From CAZKDV01 sp964551645 (GTDB lineage Bacteria; Bacteroidota; Bacteroidia; Bacteroidales; DTU049), in NCBI GenBank assembly GCA_964551645.1, contig CAZKDV010000003.1:1-63939 (forward strand): 63,939 nucleotides of DNA, written 5' to 3'. Every line of letters begins with the position of its first letter. Position 1 is the first letter of the stretch. Both the position numbers and the translations under genes were made by a program. Shown piece by piece: positions 26,501-34,041 of this stretch. The notes below the pieces were generated by a model, which worked only from the letters and a program-made list of their open reading frames with translations, did no database searches and was not told the DNA's origin.

Positions 26501-26788
26501 AGGGTTTTGGAAGAGAATGGTGTTAATGCTATTGAAGTACAATGGCCTGATGAAGAAGGCGATATGAATTTGCATAAACTGATTGCTAATAAGATGTTTG
26601 ATCTTATTATAAATATTCCTAAGAATGCTACTGAGCGAGAACTTACAAATGGTTATCATATTCGCCGTAACGCTATTGACTTTAATATACCGCTGATTAC
26701 TAATGCAAGGTTAGCTTCGGCATTCATTACTGCTTTTTGTACATTAACAGAAAATGATATTAAAATCAAAAGTTGGGACGAGTACTAA
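23576..26788 (+). CDS. carB: carbamoyl-phosphate synthase large subunit
   Basis: A 1070-residue enzyme that makes carbamoyl phosphate from bicarbonate, ammonia and two ATP for pyrimidine and arginine synthesis. Two homologous ATP-grasp halves are evident, starting VLLLGSGALKIGQAGEFDYS (about 8-27) and VLGSGAYRIGSSVEFDW (about 562-578), each with its GGQ loop. The C-terminal allosteric MGS-like domain has FATHGTKRVLEENG and VQWPDEEGD. The small subunit gene carA is absent. Arginine is coded mostly by CGN here, while neighbours mostly use AGA, and the GC content looks higher than in flanking genes. It lies directly after an IS982 relic. The ATG at 23576 opens the canonical N-terminus. Confidence 0.96.
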   Translation: MNKSIKKVLLLGSGALKIGQAGEFDYSGSQALKAMREEGITTVLINPNIATIQTSEGVADKVYFLPITPEFVEKVIQKETPDGILLAFGGQTALNCGVTLYQDGTLDKYGVKVLGTSVEAIMITEDRNLFVQKLDEINVKTPISQAVESLEDAIKVANRIGYPIMVRSAFALGGLGSGISNNEEEFVKLCKSSLSYSKQILVEESLKGWKEIEFEVIRDKNDHCFTVVPMENFDPLGIHTGESIVVAPIITLTKMQIEILEDIARTTVRHIGIVGECNIQFAFNAQTNDYRIIEINARLSRSSALASKASGYPLAFVAAKLALGYSLDQIGEIGTPNSAYVAPSVDYIIAKIPRWDLTKFEGVNREINSSMKSVGEIMSIGQSFEEIMQKGLRMIGQGMHGFVGNFGLSFDNIEDALSNPTDLRIFAIADAFEKGYTVEQVEGLTKIDKWFLKKLENIVRFSKKLSEFAKIEELTFDVMKEAKKLGFSDFQIARFVECPSGNLESESLRVRKHRTQLKIKPSVSRINTVASAFPDKTNYLYFSYGDKPEYTPPLSEKETIIVLGSGAYRIGSSVEFDWCSVNAVQTARGLGYQSVMINYNPETVSTDYDVCDKLYFDELSFERVLDVIDIEMPKGVILSVGGQIPNNLAMKLHRRNVPILGTSPVSIDRAENRHKFSEMLDQLSIDQPRWKELNNLDEIDIFIKDVGFPVLIRPSYVLSGVAMNVCHNTEQVHKYLKLAANVSKEYPVVVSSFLENAKEIELDAVAKNGEIVEYAISEHIEFAGVHSGDATLVFPAQMIYFETMRRVKKISRQIAKELNITGPFNIQFLAKNNDVKVIECNLRASRSFPFVSKVIRSNFIEIATCLMLDMPYKKPDNKVFDLEHVGVKASQFSFSRLQNADPILGVDMSSTGEVGCLGDDFYEAILKAMISVGYTIPEKRILISSGELQSKADLMEACRLLQENKYEIFATHGTKRVLEENGVNAIEVQWPDEEGDMNLHKLIANKMFDLIINIPKNATERELTNGYHIRRNAIDFNIPLITNARLASAFITAFCTLTENDIKIKSWDEY

Positions 26789-26833
26789 AACAAACCAGCA
26801 ATTTAATGTAAAATTTGAGTACTATACTTTATG

Positions 26834-28078
26834 TTAGTTTGCTAGTTTTTGAAAATCATTAAAAAATTCAGGATATGATTTCGTTACAGCTTCTGCATTT
26901 TCAATAATTACGGAACCTTTTGCTTTTAATCCCAAAATACTTAAAGCCATTGCTATTCTGTGGTCGTTATGTGAGCTAACAATACCTCCTATAGGTTCAG
27001 AACCTTTGATAATCATTGCGTTATCTTCAAGACGAATATTAATTCCAAGTTTTTGAAATTCATTTTGTAAAGCCATAGCCCTATTACTTTCTTTGTTGAT
27101 TAGTCGGTTTGCTCCGTATAATATTGTTTCTCCTTGACAATATGCTGCTAATGTTGCCACAGGTGGAAACAAGTCTGGACAATGAGTTAAATCACATTCA
27201 AACGACTGAAGTTTATGTTTTTTTACACTAACAATATTATCTTTTAATTCCACTTTTGCTCCAGATTTTTGAAGAATTTCGATTATTTTCTTATCTGCTT
27301 GAACAGAGTTTAGATTTAATCCTAATACTTCAACATTTCCGCCAATTGCACCTCCAACAAGATGAAAAGCCGCTCCACTCCAATCTCCTTCTGCATCAAA
27401 TATTGTAGCATTTGGTTTTTGGTTGCCTTTGATATAAAATGTGTTATAGTTATTATGTTTAATGTTTATTCCAACTTTGTACAAAATTTGAATTGTTAGC
27501 TCAATGTATGGAATACTGACTAAATTACTGACATTTAGCATACTGTCTCCATCAAGTAAGGGCAAGGCAATGAGCATGCCCGATAGCAGTTGAGAACTTT
27601 CAGAGCCATCAATTATATATGTTCCATTTTGCAATTGTCCATACATTTCAATTGGTAAAAATCCATCGTTTGAAGTGATGTTTTTATTTCCTTGTTTTAA
27701 AGCATCAACTATCATTTGCATGGGTCGGAGCAATAGTGTGCCACTTCCCTCAATTGTAGCTATTTCTTGATGTAATGCAACAATGGGAGCAAACATCCTT
27801 GCTAATAAGCCCGATTCGCCACATCTAATAGTTAATCTTTGCTTGTATGGGAAATCACCTTTGATTTTTATGGTTTTATCAATAATGTTTATACTTGCAC
27901 CTAAACCTCGAACGATAGAAATTGCTGCATCAACATCTTGACTTGGCACATATCCATTAATTACACTTTCTTCATTACATAAACAGGCAAGTGCTATTGC
28001 TCTTTGCAAATAACTTTTTGAAGGTGGTGCTGTTATTTTTCCCTGATATTGCACAGAATTAGGAACATAAAATCTCAT
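26834..28078 (-). CDS. aroA: 3-phosphoshikimate 1-carboxyvinyltransferase (EPSP synthase)
   Basis: A 414-residue cytoplasmic enzyme that joins PEP to shikimate-3-phosphate. Visible substrate-binding segments are PPSKSYLQRAIALA (about 18-31), RCGESGLLARMFAPI (about 84-98), EGSGTLLLRPMQMIVDAL (about 109-126), GDWSGAAFHLVGGAIGG, and the C-terminal SSHNDHRIAMALSILGL. The usual family length is about 430, so it is complete. It is the last gene of the aroF-aroB-aroA operon, 9 nt after aroB, and converges on carB. Confidence 0.95.
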   Translation of the reverse strand: MRFYVPNSVQYQGKITAPPSKSYLQRAIALACLCNEESVINGYVPSQDVDAAISIVRGLGASINIIDKTIKIKGDFPYKQRLTIRCGESGLLARMFAPIVALHQEIATIEGSGTLLLRPMQMIVDALKQGNKNITSNDGFLPIEMYGQLQNGTYIIDGSESSQLLSGMLIALPLLDGDSMLNVSNLVSIPYIELTIQILYKVGINIKHNNYNTFYIKGNQKPNATIFDAEGDWSGAAFHLVGGAIGGNVEVLGLNLNSVQADKKIIEILQKSGAKVELKDNIVSVKKHKLQSFECDLTHCPDLFPPVATLAAYCQGETILYGANRLINKESNRAMALQNEFQKLGINIRLEDNAMIIKGSEPIGGIVSSHNDHRIAMALSILGLKAKGSVIIENAEAVTKSYPEFFNDFQKLAN

Positions 28079-28087
28079 ATTGCAGAT

Positions 28088-29110
28088 TCAATTAAGCAAA
28101 TTGTTTATATTTTCTATCGGAATGTTCACTATGCTGCTGCTCCCAATATTGTTAAGCAAGACTAATGATATAAAGTTATTTTGCTTTTTTTTATCTTTAA
28201 TAACAATAGAATTTAGAGGAATAAAATCAAGATGAGAATATTTTACTGGCAGTCCTAATTTGTGTAATAATTTTTCAATTTTATTACTATCATTTTCAGA
28301 TAATAATTTACGATTTACGGCAATTTTATTAGCTATAGCTATCCCAATGCTTACTGCTTGCCCATGCGAAATATTATTTTTTAATTCAATAGCATGACCA
28401 AAAGTGTGTCCAAAATTTAGTTTTTTTCTTTCTGATTTTTCAAGAGGGTCAATGCTAACAATATTTGTTTTGATTTTGATTGATTCTAATATTAAATTTT
28501 CGACAATATCCTTGTTTAAAGTCAATATTTTATCAACATTTTCATCAATAAAGTTAAAATACTCTTTATTGCAAATACAAGCGTGTTTAACAGCTTCGCA
28601 AAGTCCGTTTTGCATTTCGAGTTTTGGCAAAGTAGATAAAAAGCGAAAATCTATCAAAATGAATTTTGGATGATTAAATAGACCTATCATGTTTTTATAT
28701 TCTCCTGAATTTATAGCATTTTTCCCGCCTATTGAAGCGTCAATTTGAGCTAATAATGTAGTGGGGACAAAAGCAAATTTAATTCCCCTCATAAATACCG
28801 ATGCTACAAATCCTGTAATATCGCACACAAGACCTCCACCAATACCAAGTAAAAAACTATTTCTATCTGCCCCCATTTCAATAAGCTGACTTACAATATT
28901 ATCAATAGTTGTAAAAGTTTTTTGGCTTTCTCCGCTTGGAATAATGATAGTTTTTGCTTGATTTGGGAAATAGTTTTTCCATAATGAATAAACAGTTTCA
29001 TCTGAAATAATAAATAAATTACTGTTTTCGTATTGTGCAATATATGACATTGTATTTTCAACACTTTCGTCAATAAATATGTTTACTCCTAAATACTCTA
29101 ATAATTTCAT
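28088..29110 (-). CDS. aroB: 3-dehydroquinate synthase
   Basis: A 340-residue NAD- and metal-dependent enzyme that cyclises DAHP to 3-dehydroquinate. The nucleotide-binding stretch GIGGGLVCDITGFVASVFMR is at about residues 88-107, followed by PTTLLAQIDASIGGKNAIN. The metal-binding histidines lie in LNFGHTFGHAIE and HGQAVSIG. It sits between aroF (34 nt upstream) and aroA (9 nt downstream) in one minus-strand operon. The C-terminal part is slightly short for the family but ends naturally. Confidence 0.95.
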   Translation of the reverse strand: MKLLEYLGVNIFIDESVENTMSYIAQYENSNLFIISDETVYSLWKNYFPNQAKTIIIPSGESQKTFTTIDNIVSQLIEMGADRNSFLLGIGGGLVCDITGFVASVFMRGIKFAFVPTTLLAQIDASIGGKNAINSGEYKNMIGLFNHPKFILIDFRFLSTLPKLEMQNGLCEAVKHACICNKEYFNFIDENVDKILTLNKDIVENLILESIKIKTNIVSIDPLEKSERKKLNFGHTFGHAIELKNNISHGQAVSIGIAIANKIAVNRKLLSENDSNKIEKLLHKLGLPVKYSHLDFIPLNSIVIKDKKKQNNFISLVLLNNIGSSSIVNIPIENINNLLN

Positions 29111-29144
29111 TTTAAACTTTTTAAAAATATTATCAATTCAATAT

Positions 29145-30203
29145 TTATGAGTTAATTATCTCGTTTTGTTTATTAATTGACTCTTGATGAATGTAGTTAA
29201 ATACCTTGATAATAATTTCAGGATTTATATTTTTTTCTTTTGCCCTATCAATATGTTTTGAAAGGAGTTCGTTCCATCTTCCTTCTTGAAAAATTGTCAT
29301 TTTATTGTTTTTCTTAAACAATGCAATTTCATTAACAATTTCCATGCGATAACAAATTAAATCAATTAGTTCAGAATCAATATAGTTTATTGTTCTTCTA
29401 AGATCTTCAATTGTTTGCAACTCAATGCCTTTCGGTATTTCTTCTTTTAGGATTAGTTTTGAAAGTATTTGTTTTAAAAATTGTGGTGTAATTTGTTGTT
29501 TGCTATCGCTAAGAGCTTTTTCAGGTTCAATATGCGTTTCTATCATCAAGCCGTCAAATTTGAGGTCTAAAGCAGTTTGCGAAATAGGGAATATCAATTC
29601 TTTGTTTCCTGCAATATGACTTGGGTCAGCAATGTAAAATAAATCAGGTCTTTGTTTACGCAATTCAATTACAATTCTCCATTCAGGATTATTTCTATAT
29701 ATAGAAGAAGTAAAGCAAGGAACACCTCTATGTATGGCACATACTGAGTTTGTAATTGATTTTTCAATTCGTTCAATATTGCCATGCCATAAGGAAACAT
29801 CAGGATTAGTTGGATTTTTGACCATTACTGGAATATTAATGCCTTTTAAAGCATCTGCAATTTCCTGAACTGCAAAAGGATTGGCTGAAGTTCTGGCACC
29901 AATCCAAAAAATGTCAATGTTTGCTTTTAATGCTTCTTCGACATGTTTTGCATTAGCAACCTCAATAGCTACCAACATTTTAGTTTGTTGTTTCACAGAT
30001 TGTAGCCATTTTAATCCAATGCTCCCAACTCCTTCAAATTCATTTGGCTTAGAACGAGGTTTCCATATTCCTGCACGAAATATTTTAATATTAAGTTCAT
30101 CTAATGCTGTGGCAGTATTGATAATTTGGTTTTCGCTTTCAGCACTACATGGACCAGCAATGATTAGGGGTTTATCTTTGAAAATTGTAGTTAATTCTAA
30201 CAT
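29145..30203 (-). CDS. bifunctional DAHP synthase / chorismate mutase
   Basis: A 352-residue fusion. Residues 1 to about 255 form a type I-beta (KDO8P-synthase-like) DAHP synthase with IIAGPCSAES (about 14-23), IFRAGIWKPRSKPNEFEG, FWIGARTSANPFAVQ, VKNPTNPDVSLW and IADPSHIAGN. Residues of about 265-350 are an AroQ-type chorismate mutase (IEDLRRTINYIDSELIDLI...RMEIVNEIALFK). It starts the shikimate pathway and also commits chorismate to prephenate. Such fusions are commonly feedback-controlled through the mutase domain; that is family knowledge. It leads the operon with aroB and aroA. Confidence 0.94.
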   Translation of the reverse strand: MLELTTIFKDKPLIIAGPCSAESENQIINTATALDELNIKIFRAGIWKPRSKPNEFEGVGSIGLKWLQSVKQQTKMLVAIEVANAKHVEEALKANIDIFWIGARTSANPFAVQEIADALKGINIPVMVKNPTNPDVSLWHGNIERIEKSITNSVCAIHRGVPCFTSSIYRNNPEWRIVIELRKQRPDLFYIADPSHIAGNKELIFPISQTALDLKFDGLMIETHIEPEKALSDSKQQITPQFLKQILSKLILKEEIPKGIELQTIEDLRRTINYIDSELIDLICYRMEIVNEIALFKKNNKMTIFQEGRWNELLSKHIDRAKEKNINPEIIIKVFNYIHQESINKQNEIINS

Positions 30204-30225
30204 AAAAATATCTGAAAAATTGATA

Positions 30226-30233
30226 CAAAACTA
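30226..30233 (-). promoter_or_regulatory. -7 promoter element for the aro operon
   Basis: Minus-strand TAGTTTTG, a perfect TAnnTTTG, lies 22 nt before the DAHP synthase start. No TTTG at 19-22 nt further upstream. Confidence 0.55.
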
Positions 30234-30331
30234 TGAATTTTAATAGTAAGTAGTTTATATGATAAACAAAATTTCACTTCTTTATTTTCAGATAAGTCAA
30301 AAAAATGGAAATTAAAAGCAATTGAAAAAAA

Positions 30332-31807
30332 TTAGAATTGAAAATAAATAAATGGTTGAACTCCTTCGGTTTTAAATTGAACTATTAATTGAACTAAAAT
30401 GACAAAACCAATGGCTTTGACTAAAAAAGGTAGTTTTATGTAATAAGCAGTAAGTTTGTCAAAGGTTTTAATCGGAATAGTGTGTATTAAATATCCTAAA
30501 AGTAGCATTACTGTAAATATTGTTCTTGTATTCCAAAATGGGATTATGTAATGATAATCAAAAGCAGTATAAATTTGACGAATCATGCTCCATACAGTAG
30601 AAAAATCAGAAGCCCTAAAAAATATCCATAAAAAAACAATAATATGAAAAGTTAATAACCAACTAAAAATTTTTCCTATTCGTGTTGTTGGAATTTTATG
30701 TTTGAAAATTTGCAAATATAGCTTATGAATAGCAAGTCCAAGACCATGAACACCTCCCCACATTACAAACTTCCAAGATGCACCATGCCACAACCCACCT
30801 AATAGCATAGTAATAAATAGGTTGATATAGGTGCGTATTTTCCCTTTTCTATTGCCTCCAAGTGGTATGTATAAATAATCTCTTAACCAAGTTGAAAGAG
30901 AAATATGCCAACGTCTCCAAAATTCAGTGATATTAACAGCTTGATATGGTTTTAAGAAATTAATTCCAAGGTCAAATCCCATCATTTTTCCAATTCCGAT
31001 AGCAATATCAGAGTAACCCGAAAAATCACAATAGATCTGCATTGCATATCCATATACAGCCATAAGATTTTCAAAGCCACTATATGCAGTTGGCGAAGCA
31101 AATATCAGGTCGTTGTATTGCGAAATATAGTCTGCAATGATTGCTTTTTTGAACAATCCTTGCATAATTAAAAAAATTCCTCCACTAATTTGTGCTTCTG
31201 TAATTTTTAGTTTTTGTTTTAATTGCGGTAGAAAATGAGATGCCCTTACTATTGGACCAGCAACTAATTGTGGAAAAAATGAAATGTAAAATGTAAAGTC
31301 TAAAATATTATATTCGTTTGGGTCAAATTCATTTCTGTAAACATCAATAACATAGCTCATTGCTTGAAAAGTGAAAAAAGAGATTCCAATTGGTAAGAAA
31401 ATATTCCAAGCATCGAAAGTTTCTCCTTTTAGCTGATAGAAGTTGTTGAGAATGAAGTTTGTGTATTTGTAATAGCCAAGTACTGAAAGATTTATGAAGA
31501 TTGACAAAAATAAAAAAAACTTCTGTAATGCCTTTTTTTGCGAATTATAAATAAGGTATCCTATGCTATAATTGAACAATATACTACAACAAAGCATGAT
31601 TAAATAAATGCCACTTGATTTGTAGTAAAAAAACAAACTGAATAATACTACAAAGATTGCTCGCGTATAATTTGTGTTTTTAATAAATACATATATAGAT
31701 ATGAATATTGCAAAAAATAGCATAAACTGAGTGCTGTTGAACAATAAGGGTTGTTCTACATTGTATGTGAATAAATTGTACAAACTATGTTTCCAGTAAT
31801 CAGTCAT
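30332..31807 (-). CDS. MBOAT-family membrane O-acyltransferase (AlgI-like)
   Basis: A 491-residue polytopic membrane enzyme with about ten hydrophobic segments. It carries the MBOAT signatures INFLKPYQAVNITEFWRRWH, TWLRDYLYIPLGGNRKG and LLGGLWHGASWKFVMWGGVHG, which include the conserved catalytic His pair. These proteins pass acyl groups, usually acetyl, across the membrane to an extracytoplasmic glycan. It follows the SGNH hydrolase gene by 33 nt; MBOAT plus SGNH is the usual two-component O-acetylation module, as in AlgI with AlgJ/AlgX or PatA with PatB. The glycan acceptor is unknown. Confidence 0.92.
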   Translation of the reverse strand: MTDYWKHSLYNLFTYNVEQPLLFNSTQFMLFFAIFISIYVFIKNTNYTRAIFVVLFSLFFYYKSSGIYLIMLCCSILFNYSIGYLIYNSQKKALQKFFLFLSIFINLSVLGYYKYTNFILNNFYQLKGETFDAWNIFLPIGISFFTFQAMSYVIDVYRNEFDPNEYNILDFTFYISFFPQLVAGPIVRASHFLPQLKQKLKITEAQISGGIFLIMQGLFKKAIIADYISQYNDLIFASPTAYSGFENLMAVYGYAMQIYCDFSGYSDIAIGIGKMMGFDLGINFLKPYQAVNITEFWRRWHISLSTWLRDYLYIPLGGNRKGKIRTYINLFITMLLGGLWHGASWKFVMWGGVHGLGLAIHKLYLQIFKHKIPTTRIGKIFSWLLTFHIIVFLWIFFRASDFSTVWSMIRQIYTAFDYHYIIPFWNTRTIFTVMLLLGYLIHTIPIKTFDKLTAYYIKLPFLVKAIGFVILVQLIVQFKTEGVQPFIYFQF

Positions 31808-31840
31808 TAATTGAGAGTTCTTTTTTTACAGTTTAATTAC

Positions 31841-32610
31841 TTATTGCGTTCTTTTAGGATTTAATATTGATGTTGATGGATATTTTGAGTAAGTAGTATC
31901 GGGCATGTTCAACACAATTGGATTTTTTGATTTGTGCATAATAAAACTTGCAATTGAGTCCATCCACATATATGAAGATTTTTTGTCAGGATGTGAGCCA
32001 TCAGCTTGCCTTGTATAGTTGAGGTTTTTTGAAGGAAAAAATCGTTTTCTTCCAACAGTTTGCAAAATAACATTATTAATTCCTGTATCCTCTGTCCAAT
32101 TAGGTGGTCCAACCCATATATATGGAATATTCCCAATTTTTTTAATTATTGTTTCTAAATCAGTTCGTTTTGTTTCAGGTTTCCACATTTTCAGTTCATT
32201 AGCACCCAATGCTATTATTACAAAACTTGGTTTAAACTGTTTAATGAAATAATCTAAAGTATCAGTATGTGCATACAAATAAGTTGTTCCNNNNNNNNNN
32301 TATTTTGACTACAATAATCATTTAATCGCATAGCCAAAAATGCTGACATTGAGTCTCCTGCTATGAGTATCCTTTGTGAGTTTGTATCAACTTCTGTGTT
32401 TCTTTTCATTTTGTTAAGTAAAACTTTATATCCAAACAAAGGGTGAGCTGGTTCGAAAAAGCCTCTAACAGTACTTTGTTTAATTTCTATGTTTACTATA
32501 TTGTACGGCTTGTCTCGTTTTGAATACCACAAGAGTATTGCAAGTGTGGCAAATAGTAATAATGCAAAATAAATTAAACCTTTTGGAGATGTATTTTTTG
32601 TATTAGTCAT
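31841..32610 (-). CDS. membrane-anchored SGNH hydrolase / acetyltransferase, interrupted by an assembly gap
   Basis: Two reading frames on either side of the N run are parts of one gene. The N-terminal part (start ATG at 32610) has one membrane anchor at about residues 11-30 and the block I motif LIAGDSMSAFLA with the nucleophilic Ser of GDS at 85-87. The C-terminal part has block III IIALGANE and block V RQADGSHPDKK holding the Asp-x-x-His pair. The frame does not continue with exactly 10 N: a gap length of 2 modulo 3 is needed. With the MBOAT gene downstream it probably attaches acetyl groups to a periplasmic or surface glycan. An in-frame TTG at 32646 would overlap the esterase gene and was not used. 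Confidence 0.8.
32291..32300. other. assembly gap (10 N) inside the SGNH hydrolase gene
   Basis: Ten unknown bases. The missing stretch falls between the GDS block and the TTYLYAHTDT strand of the SGNH protein; the real distance is unknown and cannot be 10 if the gene is intact. Confidence 0.98.
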
Positions 32611-32617
32611 TTTCAAC

Positions 32618-33382
32618 TTATTTATATTGTTCAAATAACCAATCAATAATTTCTTGATTTGAATATGTTATTGTCCATACATTATGTTCCATGTTTTCGT
32701 ATAAAGTTAGTTTAGCATTTCCGCCGTATTTATTAATGGCATCAACCATATTTATACTTCGGACAGGGAAAACTACTTTATCATTTGTTCCATGAAAAGC
32801 CCAAATAGCGATATGTGAAATGTTTTCAGCTTTAGTTTCATCTCCACCACCGCATATAGGCATAGCGGCAGCAAATAAGTTTAGGTATCTTGTTATTATA
32901 TCCCAGCTTGCGTAGCCTCCCATAGACAAACCAGTAACATAGATTCTATTAATATCAACGGGATATGTTTCTATAATTTGAAAAAGCAATTCCATTGTTG
33001 CACTCATTGGTATTGACATTTCTGTTGGTAGGCTGTGCGATAGTGCATTCCAATCTGTTTCAACCCACCTATATTGTTTATTGCATTGTGGAACAAGAAT
33101 AAAGCAGGGATTATGCTTTAAATTATGTTCGTTTACAAAGTTTTGTATTCCGTTTTTCAAATTTATTTCATTGTCCGAACCTCTTTCTCCTGCTCCATGA
33201 AAGTAAAGAATCAAAGGATATTCTTTCCCTTGTTCAATGTTTGGTTTGTGCAAGTTATATGGGAGTTGTGTTGTTTTATTGTCATAAATATATTTGTCAA
33301 AAAGTGTAGTTGTTTGCTTTTGACAAGAAGACATTGTGTGCAAAAAAGAGATTAAAACAATTGTATATATGAGTTTTTTCAT
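32618..33382 (-). CDS. secreted alpha/beta-hydrolase esterase (prolyl-oligopeptidase / PHB-depolymerase-like), lipoprotein
   Basis: A 254-residue predicted lipoprotein (MKKLIYTIVLISFLHTMSSC, Cys20). The oxyanion segment LILYFHGAGERGSD is followed by the nucleophile elbow GLSMGGYASWD with the catalytic Ser. The Asp is probably in FHGTNDKVV and the His in ENMEHNVWT. It resembles polyhydroxybutyrate depolymerase-like and feruloyl-esterase-like enzymes that cut ester bonds in polymers. The ATG at 33382 was chosen because it gives a perfect lipoprotein signal; the open frame continues 128 residues upstream through the promoter without sense. It is the first gene of an operon with the SGNH and MBOAT genes, so it may remove acyl groups that they add. 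Confidence 0.83.
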   Translation of the reverse strand: MKKLIYTIVLISFLHTMSSCQKQTTTLFDKYIYDNKTTQLPYNLHKPNIEQGKEYPLILYFHGAGERGSDNEINLKNGIQNFVNEHNLKHNPCFILVPQCNKQYRWVETDWNALSHSLPTEMSIPMSATMELLFQIIETYPVDINRIYVTGLSMGGYASWDIITRYLNLFAAAMPICGGGDETKAENISHIAIWAFHGTNDKVVFPVRSINMVDAINKYGGNAKLTLYENMEHNVWTITYSNQEIIDWLFEQYK

Positions 33383-33398
33383 GAGCAAAATTAGTTTG

Positions 33399-33406
33399 CA
33401 AAAGTA
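33399..33406 (-). promoter_or_regulatory. -7 promoter element for the esterase-SGNH-MBOAT operon
   Basis: Minus-strand TACTTTTG ends 16 nt before the esterase ATG. A second minus-strand match (TAATTTTG, 33386-33393) overlaps the position where the transcript would start and is less likely. Confidence 0.5.
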
Positions 33407-33500
33407 GCTGATTTTACGAACTTGAAAAATTAAAACTTTAATGATACCTTGCTTGTAGTCGTATGAAAAACTTGTTATATGGTATAAAATCAGAATATTC

Positions 33501-33534
33501 TTTGAAGCGTTATACCTAAAAATCATTACTTTTG
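33501..33534 (+). promoter_or_regulatory. promoter for dut
   Basis: TTTG at 33501-33504, a 22-nt spacer, then TACTTTTG at 33527-33534. The dut ATG is 22 nt after the -7 box. Confidence 0.65.
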
Positions 33535-33556
33535 CACTATTGAAAATATTGTGAAA

Positions 33557-33991
33557 ATGATAGTGAAAGTAGTTAATAATTCTACTCATCCATTGCCGGC
33601 GTATGAAACTATATTGTCTGCAGGAATGGATATTAGGGCTTATATTGAAGAGCCTATATTGTTGAAACCTCTTGAAAGAAAAATGATAAAAACAGGTTTG
33701 TTTATTCAACTTCACGAAGGATATGAAGCTCAAATTAGACCGCGTAGCGGATTGGCAGCTAAACATGGATTGACAGTTTTAAATACACCCGGAACTATTG
33801 ATGCTGACTATAGAGGTGAAATACTCGTAATTCTTGTTAATCTCTCAAATGATGAATTTGTCGTGAATAATGGAGATAGAGTAGCTCAAATGGTAATTGC
33901 TAAGCACGAGAGAATTGAATGGCAAGAAACTACCGAGTTAGACAGTACGGAAAGGGGAAAAGGCGGTTTTGGTCATACAGGGCTTAAATAG
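33557..33991 (+). CDS. dut: dUTP diphosphatase
   Basis: A 144-residue trimeric dUTPase that hydrolyses dUTP to dUMP and pyrophosphate, keeping uracil out of DNA. All five family motifs are present: GMDIRAY, PRSGLAAKHG, GTIDADYRGEI, RVAQMVI and the C-terminal P-loop-like GKGGFGHTG. The ATG at 33557 was preferred; a GTG two codons upstream is also in frame. It starts a plus-strand run of genes; the next, a nucleotidyltransferase, is 50 nt away. Confidence 0.96.
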   Translation: MIVKVVNNSTHPLPAYETILSAGMDIRAYIEEPILLKPLERKMIKTGLFIQLHEGYEAQIRPRSGLAAKHGLTVLNTPGTIDADYRGEILVILVNLSNDEFVVNNGDRVAQMVIAKHERIEWQETTELDSTERGKGGFGHTGLK

Positions 33992-34041
33992 TTAATAATA
34001 AGCATATTAGCGTAAATAATCAAAAATTTAATAATATATTT

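Noticed and set aside
26789..26833. imperfect hairpin between carB and aroA as a terminator
   Set aside because: The best arms pair with a mismatch and have no T run; support is too weak.
29145..30203. KDO-8-phosphate synthase as an alternative to DAHP synthase
   Set aside because: The C-terminal chorismate mutase domain and the adjacent aroB and aroA genes place it in the shikimate pathway.
33383..33766. 128-residue upstream extension of the esterase frame
   Set aside because: It runs through the divergent dut promoter region and lacks coding character. The ATG at 33382 gives a clear lipoprotein signal peptide.
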